Below, piece after piece: positions 15,448-24,521 of a stretch of DNA of 42,927 nucleotides. The position numbers were made by a program, and so were the translations under genes. How positions within the stretch are numbered: the first letter of the stretch is position 1; every line of letters begins with the position of its first letter. Below the pieces are notes generated by a model. The model did not search any database and had not been told where the DNA came from. It worked only from the letters and a program-made list of their open reading frames with translations. Source of the DNA: JAGMES01 sp023128035 (lineage in GTDB: Bacteria > Bacillota > Halanaerobiia > DY22613); the NCBI GenBank assembly GCA_030627905.1, contig DAOVRZ010000039.1, positions 1 through 42,927 of the forward strand. The letters are read 5' to 3'.

Positions 15448-16818
15448 ATGCAACGAGATCTAACACAAGGCAGCATAACAAAAAATTTAGTATATGTGTC
15501 TATTCCGACAATGCTAGGTTTTATGGCACAAACATTATATGATGTTGTAGATATGATATGGATAGGGCGGATATCTGGTAAAGCGGTTGCTGCCGTTACA
15601 GTATTTGCTACGATATTTTGGGTGGTAGAAGTTTTAAATGAAATTATTGGTACTAGCTCAGTTTCTTTGATCTCTCAAAGCTATGGAGCGAATAACAAGG
15701 AGAAAACAAAAAGAGTAATAGAACAAACATTGACTTTTAAGGCATTGGTAGCTATATTAGCGGGAGTATTACTCTTTTTAACTTTAAAGCCGCTTATAAA
15801 GTTTTTTAGCACTGATCCACTGGTATATAAGTATGCTCTAGATTACGGATATCTACGAATATTCTTTTTACCGCTTATGTTTTCTTCATTTTCTGTAAAT
15901 ACTGCTCTTAGATGTATAGGGGATGCAAAGAAGCCTATGTACATTATGTTTACATCTGCGCTTTTAAATCTAATATTGGATCCAATATTTATCTTTGAAA
16001 AGGTGCCGTTTATCGGTATTCCAGGGCTTGGGCTAGGTGTTTATGGAGCAGCTCTTGCTACAGTGATCAGTATAACTATAGCATTCCTGCTAGGTTTTTG
16101 GTTTCTTCTCTCTGGTAAAAGCAATGTCAAAATTTCTTTGAGAGGATTATTTAGATTAGATAAAAAAATAGATATACAATTAATTACTATCGGGCTTCCC
16201 GCCGGAGTTGAAGCACTATTTCGGAATATGTCAGGGTTTATTATATTAAAAATGGTAGCTTTATATGGGACAGCAGCTATAGCGACAGCAGGTATAGGAA
16301 ATAGATTGTTTGGACTTGCTTTTATGCCATTACTTGGTTTTAGTATGGGAGGTAGTACGATTGTAGGGCAGAATCTTGGTGTTAATAATATAGAACGAGC
16401 CGAAAAGACATCTAAGGTGGCAGCCAAAATTGGAATGTATATGATGCTTTTTGTTAATATAATTGTATTTGCTTTTTCTAAGGAAATCTTCGGCATTTTT
16501 GTAGATGAAGCGAATGTTATTAATATGGGGGTAGGAATGTTAAGGATTGTTATGCCTGGTATGATAGGATTAGGAATATTATTTGGTCTGGCAACTGTAT
16601 TTACGGGTTCAGGATATAATCTACCATTTTTACTATCCAGCGTTATTTCAAGATGGGGGTTTCAGATACCGTTTCTTTATATAGCTGTATACATATTCAA
16701 GTTACCAATAACTATAATCTGGGTTGGTTATTTAGTAGCTGAGTTAGTTGAATTGCTGGTAATAGTTATAGCTTATAAGCAAGGGAAATGGAGAATAAAA
16801 CGAGTTTTGCAGAGTTAG
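15448..16818 (+). CDS. MATE-family multidrug efflux transporter
   Basis: Cation-coupled exporter in the cytoplasmic membrane. The 456-aa protein has about twelve hydrophobic helices in two homologous halves. The N-terminal sequence ITKNLVYVSIPTMLGFMAQTLY and VDMIWIGRISGKAVAAV, and the second-half GIGNRLFGLAFMPLLGFSMG, are typical of the NorM/DinF branch. ATG 15448 follows CAAGGAGG. A 117-bp repeat lies 4 nt after its stop. Substrate unknown. Confidence 0.92.
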   Translation: MQRDLTQGSITKNLVYVSIPTMLGFMAQTLYDVVDMIWIGRISGKAVAAVTVFATIFWVVEVLNEIIGTSSVSLISQSYGANNKEKTKRVIEQTLTFKALVAILAGVLLFLTLKPLIKFFSTDPLVYKYALDYGYLRIFFLPLMFSSFSVNTALRCIGDAKKPMYIMFTSALLNLILDPIFIFEKVPFIGIPGLGLGVYGAALATVISITIAFLLGFWFLLSGKSNVKISLRGLFRLDKKIDIQLITIGLPAGVEALFRNMSGFIILKMVALYGTAAIATAGIGNRLFGLAFMPLLGFSMGGSTIVGQNLGVNNIERAEKTSKVAAKIGMYMMLFVNIIVFAFSKEIFGIFVDEANVINMGVGMLRIVMPGMIGLGILFGLATVFTGSGYNLPFLLSSVISRWGFQIPFLYIAVYIFKLPITIIWVGYLVAELVELLVIVIAYKQGKWRIKRVLQS

Positions 16819-16822
16819 AAGA

Positions 16823-16938
16823 GTGAACTCGTCCAGCTAAAGCTGAACATCGGGGCTTCAGTAGGGGATTCTACCCCCACTGAAGATTAAAACAATTCCC
16901 ACCACTTATAGAAGTGGGGGTCTTAACTCAAAAGATAA
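16823..16938 (+). repeat. 117-bp three-hairpin repeat, copy B
   Basis: Same sequence and orientation as 1247-1363, with a few substitutions. The central stem is 16856-16867/16874-16885 and has one A-C mismatch (CTTCAGTAGGGG). CAGCT-AA-AGCTG and the CCACTTATAGAAGTGG hairpin are unchanged. As in copy A, it lies just after a stop codon between two genes in the same direction. No target duplication is evident. Confidence 0.65.
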
Positions 16939-16969
16939 ATAGTTTAAAAAGCAAGGAGGAATTATAGCA

Positions 16970-17998
16970 ATGAAAATGTTTCTTAGCGATAATGCATCAG
17001 GAGTACATCCAAAAATTTTAGAGGCGATTAAAGAGTGTAATACCGAGCATGAATTACCTTATGGTAATGATATTTATACAAAAAAGGCCATAGAAAAATT
17101 CGTGCAAGTTTTTGAAAAAGATGTTGATGTATATTTCGTAGCAAATGGGACTGGTGCCAATGTACTTGGTTTAAGTTGTTTATTAAGATCTTTTGAAAGT
17201 GTAATATGTGCTGATACAGCACATATTAACGTACATGAATGTGGAGCCTTGGAAAGAATAACTGGTTCAAAAATCCTTTATACTCCTAATGATAATGGTA
17301 AAATTAGTGTGGACGATGTTAAAAAATTTCTACATGCTATTGGTGATGAACATGAAACTCAACCGAGAGTAATTTCAATAACTCAAGCTACAGAAGTAGG
17401 AACTGTTTATTCAGTTGAAGAGATAAAAGTTTTGTCAGATTTTGCGCATGGAAATAATTTATTTTTACATGTAGATGGAGCAAGAATTAGCAACGCAGCA
17501 GTGTATTTAGGAGTGAGCTTGAAAGAAATGATTACAGATACAGGGGTTGATATGTTATCTTTTGGGGGGACAAAAAATGGTATGATGTTTGGAGAAGCAA
17601 TTATTTCTTTTAATCCTGAAGTTAGTAAATATTTAAAATATTTTAGAAAACAAGGTATGCAACTTATTTCTAAGATGCGTTATATATCGTCACAGTTTAT
17701 TGCATATCTTGAAAATGATTTATGGAGAGAAAATGCAGAAGCAGCGAATAGTATGGCTAAATTGTTAGAAACAAAACTTAAAACATTTCCAGAAATAAAA
17801 TTAACTGTTGAAGTTCAATCAAATATTATATTTGCAGAATTTCCAGGTGAATGGATTAAAACTTTGCAAGATAAATGTTATCTATATATAACGGATGAAG
17901 AGACAAATTTAGTAAGGATGGTCACTTCTTTTGATACATCTACAGAAGACATAGAAGAGTTTATTGATCAACTAAAGCAATTTAGTATAAAGTATTAA
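16970..17998 (+). CDS. ltaE: Low-specificity L-threonine aldolase
   Basis: PLP enzyme cleaving L-threonine or allo-threonine to glycine and acetaldehyde. The 342-aa length is usual for the beta-eliminating-lyase-like aldolase family. PLP lysine K202 sits in SFGGTKNG, the PLP-contacting aspartate in HVDGAR (D169), and the ring-stacking histidine probably at H85 in ADTAHIN. ATG 16970 follows CAAGGAGGAA. The repeat element forms the upstream gap; a strong terminator follows. Confidence 0.93.
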   Translation: MKMFLSDNASGVHPKILEAIKECNTEHELPYGNDIYTKKAIEKFVQVFEKDVDVYFVANGTGANVLGLSCLLRSFESVICADTAHINVHECGALERITGSKILYTPNDNGKISVDDVKKFLHAIGDEHETQPRVISITQATEVGTVYSVEEIKVLSDFAHGNNLFLHVDGARISNAAVYLGVSLKEMITDTGVDMLSFGGTKNGMMFGEAIISFNPEVSKYLKYFRKQGMQLISKMRYISSQFIAYLENDLWRENAEAANSMAKLLETKLKTFPEIKLTVEVQSNIIFAEFPGEWIKTLQDKCYLYITDEETNLVRMVTSFDTSTEDIEEFIDQLKQFSIKY

Positions 17999-18000
17999 TA

Positions 18001-18043
18001 AACGCCCCATCTTAGATAACATCTATGATGGGGCGTTTTGTTA
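18001..18043 (+). terminator. Terminator after ltaE
   Basis: AACGCCCCATC at 18001-18011 pairs with GATGGGGCGTT at 18027-18037, then TTGTTATT. Confidence 0.9.
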
Positions 18044-18205
18044 TTGACATTAAAATAAATATGTGCTAAAATAAAAAAGCGAGTAGCTATTTTTAACAAA
18101 GTACACTACTCCCAATGTAATAATATCATAAAACAGATTTATTGTCAAGGGATTTGTGAGATTTTTTTAGAGGATTTCTGAAAAAATTCAGGGGGGATGT
18201 ATTCA
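18044..18205 (+). promoter_or_regulatory. helD promoter and ~120-nt leader
   Basis: TTGACA at 18044-18049, 17 bp, TAAAAT at 18067-18072. The leader contains GAGTAG (18081-18086) able to pair with CTACTC (18106-18111). HelD genes are often induced by rifamycin-type stress; whether this leader takes part is unknown. Confidence 0.6.
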
Positions 18206-20446
18206 ATGGTAATTAGTAAAAATGAGTGGAAGCATGAAGAGGAAAGAGTGAGCAATGTTTATGAGAAAGTTAAAGAAGAATTGAATGAAAGAAAATGTGA
18301 AATGGATTCTTTTAGAAGAGATGTTATTTCCATAAGAAAAGCTATGTGGGAAAATGCGAATCATTCTATTGGTAATCTAGAGGAAGCCATTGATGCTAAA
18401 CAATATATGGATACTATAGTTATTGAAGAAAGTAAGCATCATATTACTCAACAGGTGGTACGAAAGTTAGAAAGATTAATTTTGTCACCATACTTTGCTA
18501 GAATAGATTTTATTGAAGAAGATAGGGCTGATCCAGAAAATATTTATATAGGAATTTCAACATTTATTGATGATGAAACCAATGAGATATTAATTTATGA
18601 TTGGCGTGCACCAATTTCGAGCATGCTTTATGATTATGAATTAGGTTTTGCAAGATATCAAGCTCATATTGGTGAGATTGAGGGGACAGTTTCATTAAAG
18701 AGACAATTTAAAATATCTAAATTTCACATTGATTATATGTTTGATAATAGCATTAAAATTGATGATGATGTTCTGCAAAAGATCCTCAGCGAAAATGTAG
18801 ATGATAAAATGAGAAGTATTGTTACAACTATTCAGAAAGAGCAAAACAGTATTATTAGAAATGAAGAGAATGATCTTTTGATTGTACAAGGAGTAGCGGG
18901 AAGCGGGAAAACATCTATTGCGCTTCATCGAGTGGCATATTTACTTTATAAATATCGTGATGATAAAATCACCGCAAATAATATTGTTATATTCTCCCCA
19001 AATAGTCTTTTTAATGACTATATTTCAAATGTACTTCCTGAACTCGGTGAGGAAAATATGCGTCAAACTACTTTTCTAGAGTTTGCAGAAAGTATGATTG
19101 AACCAGATTGGGAATTAGAAGATATGAATGAACAGATAGAATATTTGTTATCTTCTTCTGATGAAGATGATTATGAGGCAAGAGTGAATGGAATACAGTA
19201 TAAAACTTCACATGAATTTCTTCAGGTTATAAAAAAATATATTACATATCTTGAAGGGGATGGCCTTCATTTTAGAGATATTTTTCATCGAGGAAAATTG
19301 ATTATTTCAAAAGAAGAGATTTTTAAAATTTTTCATAATACCTATAACAACTGGCCTTTGATTAGGAGATTAAACAAGATTAAAAGGATAATGCTATCTC
19401 GATTAGCTCCAGTGAGAAAAGAGCGACTTGAAGAAATACGAATAGAAGTGAAGCAGAAAAAGGAATACGAATTTGAGGTCGAAGCCAGAAGTAGATTGAT
19501 AGTTTATCAAGAGTTTAAAAAGATAAGAGATGAGATAGATGAACTGACTAGAATGGATGTCTATGAAGTTTATGCTAATCTTTTTGAGGATGAAAATTTA
19601 TTCAAGAAATTTTCCGAAGCAAAGATTTTGTCAGACCAAATTGATCAGATTTGTTTACATACATTGAAGATGATAAAAAACAAATTTATTAGTTATGAAG
19701 ATCTATCAGCTTTTATTTATCTAAAAGGAGAGTTAGAGGGCTTACCAACTCTTATAGAAATCAAGCATGTTGTAATTGATGAAGCACAGGATTATACTCC
19801 TATTCAGTATGCAATATTCAAAAAAAAATTTTCAAAAAGTAGTTTTACTCTTTTGGGAGATTTGAATCAAACGATACATCCTTATATTAAAACAACCGAT
19901 TATGAACGGGTTACGGATATTTTTAAGGCTTCAAGATCAGTTATTTTAAATTTATACAAGAGTTATCGTTCAACTAAAGATATTGTTGAATTTTCAAGAG
20001 CTATACTTCCAGATGGAGAAAGTGTTCAACCTATTGATCGTGTTGGGGAAAGACCTCGAATTATTGAGATATCTCCTGAGAATGAGACTACAGATATTAT
20101 TTTCCAGGATATTAACGATCTAATTGATCATGGTTATCAATCAATGGCAATCATATGTAAGACTGCAGATGAAAGTTTGAAGGTCTTTAACAAGTTGAAA
20201 GATGAGATTGATGTAACTTTGATAACAAAAGATGATGATGAATTTAATAGAGGGATTGTGGTTATTCCATCTTATCTATCAAAGGGGTTAGAATTTGATG
20301 CAGTTCTAATATATGATGCGAGTGAGAATAAATATTGTTGTGAAAATGAAAGGAATCTTTTTTACACAATATGTACTCGTGCATTGCATAAGTTGTACAT
20401 TTACTATAAGGGTGAGGTTTCTTATTTTGTTCCAGATATTAAGTGA
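18206..20446 (+). CDS. helD: HelD-like RNA polymerase-recycling helicase
   Basis: SF1 (UvrD-like) ATPase that pries RNA polymerase off stalled complexes. ATG 18206 is chosen because it is 9 nt from GGGGGG; the ATG at 18197 touches that motif. The 746-aa product opens with a long coiled-coil arm (about 1-100), as HelD uses to enter the secondary channel. It then shows the family-specific YIGI...ILIYDWRAPISSMLYD block, Walker A VAGSGKTS, Walker B VVIDEAQDYTP, motif IV SYRSTKDIVEF and a C-terminal SKGLEFDAVLI/YTICTRALHKL helicase part. Length matches B. subtilis HelD (774). No UvrA or nuclease partner nearby. Confidence 0.9.
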   Translation: MVISKNEWKHEEERVSNVYEKVKEELNERKCEMDSFRRDVISIRKAMWENANHSIGNLEEAIDAKQYMDTIVIEESKHHITQQVVRKLERLILSPYFARIDFIEEDRADPENIYIGISTFIDDETNEILIYDWRAPISSMLYDYELGFARYQAHIGEIEGTVSLKRQFKISKFHIDYMFDNSIKIDDDVLQKILSENVDDKMRSIVTTIQKEQNSIIRNEENDLLIVQGVAGSGKTSIALHRVAYLLYKYRDDKITANNIVIFSPNSLFNDYISNVLPELGEENMRQTTFLEFAESMIEPDWELEDMNEQIEYLLSSSDEDDYEARVNGIQYKTSHEFLQVIKKYITYLEGDGLHFRDIFHRGKLIISKEEIFKIFHNTYNNWPLIRRLNKIKRIMLSRLAPVRKERLEEIRIEVKQKKEYEFEVEARSRLIVYQEFKKIRDEIDELTRMDVYEVYANLFEDENLFKKFSEAKILSDQIDQICLHTLKMIKNKFISYEDLSAFIYLKGELEGLPTLIEIKHVVIDEAQDYTPIQYAIFKKKFSKSSFTLLGDLNQTIHPYIKTTDYERVTDIFKASRSVILNLYKSYRSTKDIVEFSRAILPDGESVQPIDRVGERPRIIEISPENETTDIIFQDINDLIDHGYQSMAIICKTADESLKVFNKLKDEIDVTLITKDDDEFNRGIVVIPSYLSKGLEFDAVLIYDASENKYCCENERNLFYTICTRALHKLYIYYKGEVSYFVPDIK

Positions 20447-20456
20447 TAGGGTTAGT

Positions 20457-20494
20457 AAAAGAAGAATCCTCGATTATGAGGATTCTTCTTTTAC
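20457..20494. terminator. Terminator after helD
   Basis: AAAAGAAGAATCCTC at 20457-20471 pairs perfectly with GAGGATTCTTCTTTT at 20478-20492. A-rich on one side and T-rich on the other, so it probably also ends the minus-strand gene beginning at 21643. Confidence 0.9.
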
Positions 20495-20524
20495 AATTGG
20501 AGGTAGCATTTTCAAGTGTATAGT

Positions 20525-21643
20525 TTATTTATTGATTCTTTTCCAGTAAGATTTCATTGTTGGCTGATCATTTTCGTTTAAGTTTATTTTCGCTTTCCAA
20601 ATGTATGTCTTAGGCCAATTCTTATAAAAAGGAACAATAGAGTAGATAAAATTCATTACCCATCTACGTTCATTTGGCTTCCATCCGCCATTTGGATGAC
20701 ACGTCAAATGTATTTCCTTGCCATGTCGTTGAATCTTATATTCTCCGCTAAGCGAGCCTGTTGCTTTGTCACTGCTTATTGTGAACATTCCATCTATAGA
20801 AACTTGATCTTTTAGACAAATAAGATCTGGTATAGATGGGGAAAAGTCAAACCTGATTTGATGTTTTTCATTACCACTCATTATCCCTTTGATTTCATAA
20901 TGACTATCATTTTGTACTATATCATACATCACACCTTGAGTTTCAACTTTTTGAGACCCTTTTGGTTTTAATGAGGGCATCGGACCATTGTGCGCTGTAT
21001 TCCAGTCTACCATAAATACATCTGTCGAATAGCACCAAAAGTAACATTTTGCCCAATCTATAGGTATAAAAAAGTTATCTGATTTATGTTTACGCCCATC
21101 AATCTTGACTTCTGTTTTTGTTTTAGAACGGCGAATATAATTATAATCAAAAAGATAATATAATGGTAAAGAAGGAGGATTTTCTGCACTATTTCCCAAG
21201 GGAGCGAGTGTAACATAGGGCTTAGCTAACTTGCTACAGTTTTCTTTTACTGAAAATTCAATTTGCCTTCCCATTTTATCTTTAAAGGCAAAAGAAACGT
21301 TTACTCCTTGTGGCGTTAGGTCATACTTGACATTTTCTAAAGACCTCTCTACCATGTCAGCCAATCCTTTTTCAGCAACATTAAAAAAAATAGGATCTTT
21401 GACAAAAATCGGTTGATAATATACATCAATATAGCCATCATTGCGCCATCCAAGTATTCTGATTCCTTTGTTGTTAATATCACAATTTAGGACATGTAGT
21501 TCAAAACCGTAGTAAACTTCATCAAGATCCTGTTTAAAAGTGATAAAGATTAATTTTTCTACAGGTTCGATGTGAAGATTAAAAGGGGAAAATATAACTC
21601 CTGCAGACGGTTTAGCATAAATGTTTTTTGAAGTGCTTTTCAT
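20525..21643 (-). CDS. Conserved-looking soluble protein of unknown function
   Basis: No confident family. ATG 21643 follows CAAAGGAGAG on the minus strand. The 372-aa product has no signal peptide or membrane helix. It is rich in beta-strand-like stretches and tryptophan (GRKHKSDNFFIPIDWAKCYFW, GGWKPNERRWVMNF). The layout, two repeated beta-rich halves with WCYSTDVFMVDW in the middle, recalls lipocalin-like hydroxysteroid/carotenoid-modifying folds (DUF2804/CrtC-like), but this is a weak impression. The decayed transporter immediately upstream on the same strand may once have been its operon partner. Confidence 0.55.
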   Translation of the reverse strand: MKSTSKNIYAKPSAGVIFSPFNLHIEPVEKLIFITFKQDLDEVYYGFELHVLNCDINNKGIRILGWRNDGYIDVYYQPIFVKDPIFFNVAEKGLADMVERSLENVKYDLTPQGVNVSFAFKDKMGRQIEFSVKENCSKLAKPYVTLAPLGNSAENPPSLPLYYLFDYNYIRRSKTKTEVKIDGRKHKSDNFFIPIDWAKCYFWCYSTDVFMVDWNTAHNGPMPSLKPKGSQKVETQGVMYDIVQNDSHYEIKGIMSGNEKHQIRFDFSPSIPDLICLKDQVSIDGMFTISSDKATGSLSGEYKIQRHGKEIHLTCHPNGGWKPNERRWVMNFIYSIVPFYKNWPKTYIWKAKINLNENDQPTMKSYWKRINK

Positions 21644-21673
21644 CTTGAATCTCTCCTTTGGTAGGGCATTTAT

Positions 21674-22588
21674 TTAGTATTTATAGAAATTTGAAAAATA
21701 GTTCTTTATTTGATAAAAAGTGTTATAATAAAAATAAAAGTAATAATTTATATTTAATACATTATACTCTATATTGATAATGCCATAAGGAAAATTATTT
21801 GTCAAGGATTTTTGATGAATATAACCTGAGGTAAGTGGCGAGACTATTTCTAATACTAAAATTGCACAGATAATAAATATAATTCCCCACCAATGAGTTG
21901 ATAGACTAAATAGATAGATAAATGCTGTCGATAATATCAATATTCCTCTAAAGATTGAGTTGTAATCAAATCTTTCTTTTAGCTTTGATGCAAATATTCC
22001 GCCTAATCCCCCTAGAAGTGTTGTCGTAAAGCCAATATAGCCAAAGAGATAAAGAGGAATATAGGTTAATGATGTCATCTCATGGATTTGTCCGTAAAGT
22101 ATAGCACCAGTTAGTCCGCCATAAATAATTACGAAGCCTATAGATTTATTGATGTTTATTACTTTTAGAGATTGACTGATATGTTTGATGAAATTAGATT
22201 TCTGCCTGTTTTTTTGTGCAACTTCTTTTTCATATAGAGTTAAACTTAAATATACAGCGATCGGAATACCAAAAAGAGAGAGCCAATAATTCATTACTAA
22301 GCCATATTTATAAGCAATATATCCACCTAAAGTACCTGCTATCCCGATTGTCACATAATCTACAAGTTTTAAATACCCCTTTAATTTTTCGTAATCTTTA
22401 GCTTTTCCAATCTCTTTAAGTGATTGATACAAGATAGAATCAAACGTGCCAGATTTTAAAGAACCACCGATTGCTGCGGCTATAAAAGCGAGACAAAATG
22501 TTTGGAAATCATAAGCAAGAATTAAGGAATCAAAAAAAGTGATAACAAATATTTTCTTAATATTTGTTTTGAATTTGCGTAATTCTAT
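21674..22588 (-). pseudogene. Internally deleted MFS transporter
   Basis: The open frame starts at ATA 22588, 7 nt after AGGAGG, as though an ATG had mutated. The first ~20 residues (ELRKFKTNIKKIFVITFFDS) look like a genuine MFS N-terminus, but they then run directly into a mid-protein region with SGTFDSILYQSLKEIGK, a characteristic MFS loop. About six further helices follow, and after SGYIHQKS the C-terminus degenerates into low-complexity N/Y/F sequence. At ~304 aa against ~400 for the family, at least one internal and one terminal deletion are implied. The best usable conventional start would be TTG 22432. Confidence 0.7.
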
Positions 22589-22770
22589 TTTAGCGCCTCC
22601 TATTATTTTTAAAATTAGTTATGTCAATTAGATTTTCGGAGGAGGCCTTAAAAACTCTAAATGTTAACAATGACCTTTGTTTTTATACATAAGAATTCTC
22701 CCTTCATATTTTGTAATTAATTTTATCAAAAATTGGACTAATTTTCAATATAAAAAATTTTCTCGAAAAA

Positions 22771-22995
22771 AGCTTGCATGACCCAGATAGTACTTCATTT
22801 ATCGAAAGACATCCCGGAGTTTCTGAACTGAAAACTTTCTTTATCAAGAAGGCTAGTAGGAGAAGACGGTTTCCTCCGTTATCGGGAGTAAAAGAGAACC
22901 TATTTGATTTAGTTTTAGGTTAACTTGGGTGGTACCGCGGATATATCCGTCCCTTGGTAGAGTTTATTCTGCCATGTGGACGGATTTTTTTTATC
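22771..22995 (+). ncRNA. T-box riboswitch of aspS
   Basis: The T-box sequence TGGGTGGTACCGCGG is at 22926-22940. The terminator is ATCCGTCC (22945-22952) pairing with GGACGGAT (22978-22985), then eight T; T-box pairing with an uncharged tRNA end would form the antiterminator instead. Stem I begins near AGCTTGCATGA and closes with TCAAGAAGGCT, with an AGTA turn on its 5' side. In its 3' half the only Asp/Asn-type triplets I find are AAC (in CTGAACTG and GAAAACTT), not GAC. So it probably senses tRNA-Asn, though the specifier is not resolved. Confidence 0.9.
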
Positions 22996-23073
22996 TGATT
23001 TTGGCCAGATCAGATATATATGATATCTAGACATTGTTTGTAGAAGTATTGAACTAATCGGGAGGTTGCTATA

Positions 23074-24363
23074 ATGAAGCGTAAATTAGTAAGCGAATTG
23101 GTTAACAATATAGGTGAAGTGGTAAAAATTCAAGGTTGGGTTCATAGAATTCGAAAACTGGGGAGAATTGCATTTATTCTGTTAAGAGATCGTTCTGGAG
23201 TAGTTCAATGTGTTGTGGATGCAAAGCAGATCGATATTAAAGGTTTAAAATCAGAGAGTGTAGTTGAAATAATTGGAGAAGTAAAAGAAGAATCATCAAA
23301 AGAATTAGGTGTAGATATTCTGGTTCAAGAATTAATAGTCATCTCTCAAGTAAAGGAAGACTTACCCATTGAGATTAATAAAGAGGAACTAGAAGTTCAA
23401 TTAGATACTCTTCTTAATCATAGGGCTTTAAGTTTGCGGCATTTGAAGACTAATGCAATTTTTAGAGTTCAGGCAGCACTTGCTCAAGGATTTCTTACTT
23501 TTCTTAAAAAAGAGGGCTTTACACAGGTTTTTACTCCTAAGATAGTATCAGAGGGTGCTGAAGGAGGAACAGAACTTTTCAAACTTCAATACTTTGAGAA
23601 GGAAGCTTATCTGGCCCAGAGTCCACAATTTTATAAGCAAATGTTGGTGGGGGCAGGATATGAGCGAGTTTTTGAGATCGGTCATGTGTATCGAGCTGAG
23701 GAGCATGCTACTGCTCGCCATACCAATGAATTTATTAGTTTGGACTTAGAGATGGGTTTTATTGAAGATGAAAGAGAAATAATGGAGCTAGAGACCAAAA
23801 TGTTAAGATTTATTTTTGCTAATATCAAGGAGGAATGTGTGAAGGAACTTGCATTGTTGGAAGCAGAAGTGCCAGAGATTGGAGAGGATATTCCTGCTTT
23901 GAAGATGTCAGAAGCTATTCGGATTCTCCAGCAAGAATACGGGAAAACATATCTAGAGATGGACTTAGACCCTGAAGGGGAACGTTTAATCTGTGAATAT
24001 GTAAAAGAACACTATGGATCAGAATTTGTCTTTATTACTCATTATCTTCGGAAGAAGCGTCCGATGTACACCATGCCAGATGGTGAAGAATTGACTCATA
24101 GTTTTGACTTACTTTTCCGTGGGTTAGAGATTACTACTGGTGGTCAACGGATTCATAATTATGAACAGTTGAAAGCCAGCATTACTTCTCATGGATTAAA
24201 AGTTGAAAACTTTAGTGATTATCTAGAGGTTTTTAAATTTGGAATGCCACCTCATGGAGGCTTGGCTATTGGTCTGGAGAGATTAACAGGTCTACTTTTA
24301 GGATATAAAAATATTCGCCAGACTACTTTCTTTCCACGGGATCGGTATCGGATTCGACCTTAA
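23074..24363 (+). CDS. aspS: Aspartyl-tRNA synthetase, archaeal-type, probably non-discriminating
   Basis: Charges tRNA-Asp, and if non-discriminating also misacylates tRNA-Asn for GatCAB amidation. The 429-aa length and the absence of the bacterial GAD insertion mark the short archaeal type. N-terminal OB-fold (about 1-100) binds the anticodon: GWVHRIRKLG has His where discriminating archaeal enzymes have Trp. The class II core has motif 2 FEIGHVYRAEEHATARH and motif 3 GGLAIGLERLTGLLL. ATG 23074 follows CGGGAGG. T-box leader upstream, terminator downstream. AsnRS is the main alternative because the families are close; the overall length and motif 2 favour AspRS. Confidence 0.88.
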   Translation: MKRKLVSELVNNIGEVVKIQGWVHRIRKLGRIAFILLRDRSGVVQCVVDAKQIDIKGLKSESVVEIIGEVKEESSKELGVDILVQELIVISQVKEDLPIEINKEELEVQLDTLLNHRALSLRHLKTNAIFRVQAALAQGFLTFLKKEGFTQVFTPKIVSEGAEGGTELFKLQYFEKEAYLAQSPQFYKQMLVGAGYERVFEIGHVYRAEEHATARHTNEFISLDLEMGFIEDEREIMELETKMLRFIFANIKEECVKELALLEAEVPEIGEDIPALKMSEAIRILQQEYGKTYLEMDLDPEGERLICEYVKEHYGSEFVFITHYLRKKRPMYTMPDGEELTHSFDLLFRGLEITTGGQRIHNYEQLKASITSHGLKVENFSDYLEVFKFGMPPHGGLAIGLERLTGLLLGYKNIRQTTFFPRDRYRIRP

Positions 24364-24381
24364 TGTAATTAATTAAGGTAA

Positions 24382-24420
24382 ATAAGGACTTATTTTATTT
24401 AAAATGAGTCCTTATCATTT
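24382..24420 (+). terminator. Terminator after aspS
   Basis: ATAAGGACT at 24382-24390 pairs with AGTCCTTAT at 24407-24415, then CATTTA. Modest T-run. Confidence 0.65.
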
Positions 24421-24521
24421 AGATTCACTGGATTATTTTGTTGATTTATGTTAAAATGAGTCCGTGTATTCGAAATTAGAATGGGCAGAATAAAGATGAA
24501 AATCTGTGAAGAGGTGATGAG

